A stretch of DNA of 26,453 nt from RGIG2041 sp045537695 (lineage in GTDB: Bacteria > Bacillota > Clostridia > UBA1381 > UMGS1253), in assembly GCA_045537695.1 (NCBI GenBank), contig JAZSQB010000015.1, positions 1-26,453 of the forward strand. Direction: 5' to 3'. A program made the position numbers and the translations under genes. The notes under the pieces were generated by a model, which worked only from the letters and a program-made list of their open reading frames with translations, did not search any database and was not told where the DNA came from. This document shows, in pieces, positions 22,883 to 26,453 of the stretch. Numbering within the stretch: position 1 is the stretch's first letter; every line of letters starts with the position of its first letter.

Positions 22883-22925
22883 TAGAGAACTGAGTATAGA
22901 CCGCAGTCTATACTCAGTTCTCTAT
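22882..22925. promoter_or_regulatory. 20-bp perfect inverted repeat, candidate TetR operator or terminator
   Basis: Arms of 20 bp (22882-22901 and 22906-22925) are separated by CGCA. The centre reads TATAGAC-CGCA-GTCTATA, which resembles palindromes bound by TetR/QacR-type regulators. It lies between the TetR gene end and the putP promoter. A terminator for the TetR gene is possible, but no T-run follows the stem on the minus strand. Confidence 0.55.
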
Positions 22926-22970
22926 CAAATCATCATTTTTATTATAATAGCAATCAAAACAAAACAGACT

Positions 22971-23567
22971 CTATTTAGTACGAATTCCAGACAAAAACAT
23001 AGGCATTGCATACTTTGCATAGGAATACAGAGAATACTCGCCATTGCATAAGCACCAATCGTAAATCAGCGCACGTTCGCTCATCGCATAGAACTTTACA
23101 ATTTCCTTTGCGCTCATCTCCGCCGTCAATTCCCCTGCCTGCTGTCCTTCGGACACGATTTTGCGTAAAAGCTTGTAATACAAACGTTTACTGTCCAGCA
23201 AGTGCTTTTCGCCTTTGGTAGTCAACTGCGTAGAATACAATCTTGTCAGCAGTTCAATATCAATCCTGTCCTCAATCACAGAAAACAGCTCCCGATTTAA
23301 ATAAAGAAGCTTATCCAAACTTGACATTGCATCTGAAAGCTTATCCTGTAGCTTGGCATATTCCTCATCGAAGATATAGGAAAGCGATCCCAAAAGTGCA
23401 TCCTTGCCTTCGAAATAATGATAAAACGAACCCTTGGAGGTACCGGACGCTTCAATAATTTGCTCTACGGTTGTATCTTCGTACCCCTGCTCGTAAAACA
23501 AATCCCAAGCCGCATTGATGATTCTGCCCTTTGTATTTCTGTCATTCTTTTTAGACATTTTCATCAC
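22971..23567 (-). CDS. TetR/AcrR-family transcriptional regulator
   Basis: This 198-residue regulator has an N-terminal TetR DNA-binding domain ('KGRIINAAWDLFYEQGYEDTTVEQIIEASGTSKGSFYHYFEGKDAL') and a helical ligand-binding part with no assignable effector. Four clustered starts (GTG, ATG, and ATG two codons later) follow AAGGG; any of the first three may be used. It lies upstream of putP on the same strand, 148 bp away, with the 20-bp inverted repeat between them. Control of putP is inferred. The 175 bp upstream of it show no gene and no clear promoter. Confidence 0.92.
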   Translation of the reverse strand: MMKMSKKNDRNTKGRIINAAWDLFYEQGYEDTTVEQIIEASGTSKGSFYHYFEGKDALLGSLSYIFDEEYAKLQDKLSDAMSSLDKLLYLNRELFSVIEDRIDIELLTRLYSTQLTTKGEKHLLDSKRLYYKLLRKIVSEGQQAGELTAEMSAKEIVKFYAMSERALIYDWCLCNGEYSLYSYAKYAMPMFLSGIRTK

Positions 23568-23742
23568 CCTTACTTTTTTCTACCATAGCCGCACATGCAA
23601 TCAAACTTACGGAGAACGCCAAAAAAAGCGCTCAATCATTGAAGTGTCACTTTAACCGCAGTGGGCAAATCAAACGCAGCGGAAGTGCCGTCAGATTCGA
23701 CATCCCTGCACGACACACATCACATCAATCCCATACACCAAA

Positions 23743-24080
23743 TTACACAAGCGCCGTAAGCGTCACCAGTGTATCAATGGTGATGCCGTAAAACATCGGC
23801 GCAAGTCCGACATTCTTAAAGACCGTAACGCTCTTGCCGAGAACAATCGCCGCCAAAGCACATTGTGCAGGCAAAAACCATAACAAAAACATCATTTTAT
23901 CAACGGACATAATCGTACCCATAAACAATGCTATGATAGAAGAACCTAAAATCCCGCCGGAATCAGTTTTTCCAACAGAAGAGACAAATTTGCTACAAGC
24001 ATACAAATTGCGACACCCAAAACAAACCTTCCTGCTTTTTCATTATATCTGCTCTTTTCTTTTTTGTTTTCAGCAATCAT
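23743..24080 (-). pseudogene. decayed YeiH-like membrane transporter (frameshift and internal deletion)
   Basis: From ATG 24080 a 44-codon frame encodes 'GRFVLGVAICMLVANLSLLLEKLIPAG' and then stops. A one-base shift continues it as 'ILGSSIIALFMGTIMS', which fits the N-terminal helix pair of YeiH-type putative sulfate exporters. It passes at once into 'NVGLAPMFYGITIDTLVTLTALV', like the C-terminal helix of the same family. Intact members have about 330 residues, so the central part is missing. No SD precedes the ATG. The family is called from pattern, not from a search. Confidence 0.55.
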
Positions 24081-24118
24081 AATAATGACCGTATTGCCGT
24101 GCAAAAACAAAAAAATTC

Positions 24119-24199
24119 TTATGGTTCTACCATCTGTGTCAGCTTATAAATTTCATTTTGCAGATTTTTGGAAACTTGCCTGCATACGCACCCCGTCCA
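24119..24199 (-). pseudogene. possible C-terminal remnant of a regulator
   Basis: Directly after the stop of the cupin gene, a frame of 26 codons reads 'WTGCVCRQVSKNLQNEIYKLTQMVEP' to a stop at 24119. The composition looks like a real protein end, and LysR-type regulators often lie beside yeiH genes. There is no start. The assignment is weak. Confidence 0.25.
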
Positions 24200-24688
24200 T
24201 CAGATAATCTCAAACTGCTCCTCTGCCTTCAAATCCACGACCGTGCAATCGTTTGCATAGGTACATTCCGGCAAAATGATAATCGCATGCAGCTCTTTTT
24301 CATTTGCCGGCAGTGGGGCAAGGTGCCAGATTGCCGCATTCATTTTCACAATCGTGTTTTTCGGCACGATAAATGCCTTTGCATGCTCCGTCACCGGTGT
24401 ACCTGCAGATGCAGGCGCCACGTGCAGAACCATATCATCATTTAACGGCAGAATCATTTCCCATGTCGTGGTATGATATTCCTGCTGTGTGATAATCATC
24501 TTTTCCGGCTTTTTCACCGTAATCGGCGAATAGCCTACTCTGTGACCCGAGTCCGCCGTCAGACGGTCCGGATAAAAGCTGTGCAGCTCACCGCAAAGGG
24601 CATAGCCTTCCGGCTTGTCCATCGTATAAAACTGACCAAACGGTGCAAAGTTTTCATGTGTGATTGCTTCTGCCTTAATTTTTCTCAT
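24200..24688 (-). CDS. ureidoglycolate lyase-family cupin protein
   Basis: The 162-residue product opens with 'IKAEAITHENFAPFGQF', like the ureidoglycolate lyase (AllA) family N-terminus ('...LT.E.FAPFG'). It continues with a cupin barrel: 'EYHTTTWEMILPLNDDMVLHVAP', 'AKAFIVPKNTIVKMNAAIWHLAPLPA', 'ELHAIIILPE'. AllA splits ureidoglycolate to glyoxylate and urea, but no other allantoin gene is near, so a different small-molecule substrate is quite possible. AAGGAG precedes the ATG. It is third in the operon after the lipid kinase and a small membrane protein (24-bp gap). Confidence 0.7.
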   Translation of the reverse strand: MRKIKAEAITHENFAPFGQFYTMDKPEGYALCGELHSFYPDRLTADSGHRVGYSPITVKKPEKMIITQQEYHTTTWEMILPLNDDMVLHVAPASAGTPVTEHAKAFIVPKNTIVKMNAAIWHLAPLPANEKELHAIIILPECTYANDCTVVDLKAEEQFEII

Positions 24689-24712
24689 AATTTTATCTCC
24701 TTTTATAATAAA

Positions 24713-24997
24713 TTAAATACGACTTAACACATAGAACATAGCCAATTCCAATAGGACAACAAATGCACAAAACAAAAGGCTCACCAATGCATAAGTTTTC
24801 CATCCGTCATAATAATCCGTTGCTTTATACAAAGCAAATTCGACACCAATACCAACCAACCCGAAAATCCAACTGGGTAAATATCGCCCAAGGTATGATA
24901 AAAAACCGAAATCAAAGGATATCGTTTCCAGTAAAGTAACAAAGCGCAATATAACCGCCAAAAGTGTTAGGACAGAAATTGTTTTTACGAGTTTCAT
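24713..24997 (-). CDS. small membrane protein of unknown function
   Basis: This 94-residue protein is almost entirely membrane: three hydrophobic helices at about 5-22, 43-58 and 68-91. No family is recognised. A clear GAGGAG lies before the ATG and it sits 16 bp after the lipid-kinase stop, so it belongs to that operon. Its role may be tied to the kinase's membrane substrate, but this is only positional inference. Confidence 0.75.
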   Translation of the reverse strand: MKLVKTISVLTLLAVILRFVTLLETISFDFGFLSYLGRYLPSWIFGLVGIGVEFALYKATDYYDGWKTYALVSLLFCAFVVLLELAMFYVLSRI

Positions 24998-25013
24998 ATG
25001 TACTCCTCTTCAT

Positions 25014-25925
25014 TTATCTATTCTTTTTGTTCGTAATCAGCTTGATGGCTTTATGCAGATTTTTCACCACAATTTTTTCCTCGCCGTAAGCGTACTCGCC
25101 ATCTAACGTCCAGTTGATATCTTCCTTTGTTTCAATGACGATGTTTTTTGCGCTTAAAAACGTAATCAAATCGGTATTATATTTTTTGGAGCCTAAAGCA
25201 AGCACAACTTCATTAAGCTCAAAAAGGTCTTTCGGCAATCGAATAAGCAAAATTTCAAACAAACCGTCACTTAAATCCACAATGCGGGTATCCAGATTAA
25301 TTACACCACCCACCGAGGTGGAATTACAAATGGCGCCGAAAACGAAATCATCCTCTATCACAGTGCCGTCCGCCACCAAACGAAGATGCTTGCTTTTTAA
25401 GTGTGCAATATCCTTTATACCCTCCAAAGCATATGCCAGGTGTCCAAGTGTGTTTTTAACATTTTGCGGCGTTTTATAGGCAGCCTCGGTAAACGCACCG
25501 AAGGAGGCAACATAGGAAAAAGTCCTACCGTTAAACGAGCCGATGTCCAGCTGCACAGCAGTGCCATCCATAATATCGCCCGCAGCCTTTAAAATGTTTT
25601 TAGACAATTTCAAGCTGTTTGCAAAATCGTTCGTGCTGCCCGCCGGGATATAGCCAATTTCCACATCCGTCCCAGACTTGAGCACACCGGCAACAACCTC
25701 ATTGAACGTACCGTCCCCGCCGATGGCAACAATTAAATCAAAGTGCTTGGCATTTTCCTTTGCATACTGCTTGGCATCGCCCGTCGCCTCGGTCATATAC
25801 ACTGTGGTATTGTATCCGTACTTACCGAACAGCACCAAAATGTCGGTCAGATATTTATTCGCCTTTTTAGTACCTGCACAAGGATTCATAATCAGTAAAA
25901 GCTTTTTTGTTTTTCTCAAAGTCAA
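25014..25925 (-). CDS. diacylglycerol kinase-family lipid kinase
   Basis: This roughly 303-residue cytoplasmic kinase is of the DagK/YegS/BmrU type. The N-terminal 'LLLIMNPCAGTKKAN' is followed by the nucleotide motif 'VAIGGDGTFNEVVAG' and 'IPAGSTNDFANSL', then the C-terminal beta-sandwich ('GSFNGRTFSYVASFGAFTEAAY', 'GVINLDTRIVDLSDG', 'WTLDGEYA'). It phosphorylates diacylglycerol or a similar lipid. The frame can be extended to TTG 26006, but that start coincides with the -35 box; TTG 25925 or 25919 is preferred, though neither has a strong SD. It is first in a three-gene operon. Confidence 0.9.
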   Translation of the reverse strand: MTLRKTKKLLLIMNPCAGTKKANKYLTDILVLFGKYGYNTTVYMTEATGDAKQYAKENAKHFDLIVAIGGDGTFNEVVAGVLKSGTDVEIGYIPAGSTNDFANSLKLSKNILKAAGDIMDGTAVQLDIGSFNGRTFSYVASFGAFTEAAYKTPQNVKNTLGHLAYALEGIKDIAHLKSKHLRLVADGTVIEDDFVFGAICNSTSVGGVINLDTRIVDLSDGLFEILLIRLPKDLFELNEVVLALGSKKYNTDLITFLSAKNIVIETKEDINWTLDGEYAYGEEKIVVKNLHKAIKLITNKKNR

Positions 25926-25977
25926 CCACTTCGCTTTTCTTTCAAATATCACTTTGATTTTACTTCTCTTACACTTG

Positions 25978-26006
25978 ATTTTACCACAAACCTTTTTAAA
26001 AAACAA
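25978..26006 (-). promoter_or_regulatory. lipid-kinase operon promoter
   Basis: There is a -10 TAAAAT (25978-25983), a 17-nt spacer and a weak -35 TTGTTT (26001-26006). It decides against the longer kinase frame, which would start inside it. Confidence 0.5.
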
Positions 26007-26008
26007 TA

Positions 26009-26036
26009 AAAATCAGCTTGCAAGCAAGGTGATTTT
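26009..26036. terminator. near-perfect inverted repeat upstream of the lipid-kinase promoter
   Basis: Two 13-nt arms (26009-26021 and 26024-26036, one mismatch) have A4 and T4 ends. It could end transcripts of the partial gene at the right edge, or be an operator for the kinase operon. Confidence 0.4.
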
Positions 26037-26150
26037 CATGTTGTTGTTTATTTGTGCTCTTTAAACAAAAGATTCCCTCCAAATCCTCATGATAATTACA
26101 AAGATATTTGTAATAATTCGTTTTGTCATATTTACGCTTGCTTTCAAAGA

Positions 26151-26200
26151 CTCCCTTGTGCAAATGGAGACTGTCAGTCGAAGACTGACGGAGGGATTGT
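26151..26200 (+). repeat. partial two-hairpin intergenic repeat
   Basis: CTCC...GGAG (26151-26169) precedes a 7-bp hairpin GTCAGTC-GAA-GACTGAC (26173-26189) and then GGAGGGATTG. The order of elements copies the repeat at 10531-10581. A poor complement ('CAACTCCTCC', near 26218) may be the decayed other half of a longer inverted element. The rest of 26037-26323 shows no gene. Confidence 0.45.
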
Positions 26201-26323
26201 ATTTTCTTTGCTTATTCACAACTCCTCCTGGTTTGCCATCATTCGACATGTTTATATTGCGACACATAAGGTTTAGATGCAAACCTTTTCAGTAACAGGC
26301 TCGTATCAAGTTAGAGCAAAAAA

Positions 26324-26453
26324 TTATTCCACATCATAACTAACATCATTTATTAAGATAGTATTACCATCTTCCCATTTTAATGTTGGTTCTTCTGCCC
26401 AATCACCAATCCATAATTGTTGTTCCCTGCGGGTTATCGAACCAATTAAAAGC
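26324..26453 (-). CDS. C-terminal end of an unidentified protein (cut by window edge)
   Basis: The last 42 codons of a minus-strand frame enter from the right edge and stop at 26324. The visible end, 'WIGDWAEEPTLKWEDGNTILINDVSYDVE', has a strand-rich pattern seen in small secreted or membrane-anchored proteins with a final 'W.d..tI.IN' stretch. Family assignment is not possible. Confidence 0.55.
   Translation of the reverse strand, partial: LLIGSITRREQQLWIGDWAEEPTLKWEDGNTILINDVSYDVE

Noticed and set aside
25926..26006. 27-codon N-terminal extension of the lipid kinase
   Set aside because: Its TTG coincides with the -35 box of a plausible promoter, and the extension is Lys-rich and unlike the family.

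Overview
The window looks like a chromosomal segment of an anaerobic Bacillota, most probably class Clostridia. This is inference from gene content: a DUF4364 protein, a YraN-RnhB pair followed by an SLH-domain protein, a FeoA/FeoB/small Cys-rich Feo protein cluster, consensus Shine-Dalgarno (SD) sites, frequent TTG starts and many A/T-flanked hairpin terminators. No rRNA, tRNA, CRISPR array, integrase or intact transposase was seen.

Layout. (1) 1-2.2 kb, minus strand: a short QueG-like Fe-S protein, RNase HII, YraN and the start of an SLH protein; a 45-bp imperfect direct repeat fills the gap before rnhB. (2) 2.3-3.8 kb: DUF4364 (plus), then a CYTH-cupin pair (minus). (3) 3.9-6.4 kb: feoA, feoB and a FeoB-associated membrane peptide, with two related palindromes, one over the feoA promoter and one before feoB. 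(4) 6.5-10.5 kb: a SulP anion transporter, then a divergent LacI-family repressor and nagB sharing a 14-bp inverted repeat. (5) 10.5-14.1 kb, plus strand: an accessory-looking island. Palindrome-rich repeat DNA precedes a multidomain protein ending in a transglycosylase-like domain, followed by three small membrane-anchored or lipoprotein genes. This is the best candidate for an undescribed system, possibly a cell-wall-targeting effector with protective partners. The first gene needs a -1 frameshift at A6 to join its good start site to its long frame.

(6) 14.1-21.2 kb: a lipoate-dependent 2-oxoacid dehydrogenase locus. Transcription runs E2, E3, then an E1 whose alpha and beta subunits are fused. 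A DeoR-family regulator lies upstream and a divergent lipoate-protein ligase beyond it, so complex, cofactor attachment and probable control sit together. TGTTAA repeats occur at the pdh and deoR promoters. (7) 21.2-23.6 kb: a PutP-type symporter and a TetR regulator, separated by a 20-bp perfect inverted repeat. (8) 23.7-24.2 kb: gene debris, including an internally deleted and frameshifted YeiH-like transporter. (9) 24.2-26.0 kb: a diacylglycerol-kinase-family lipid kinase, a small membrane protein and a ureidoglycolate-lyase-family cupin in one operon. (10) 26.0-26.45 kb: repeat-bearing intergenic DNA and the 3' end of an unidentified gene.

All family calls were made by eye from the sequence; no searches were run.
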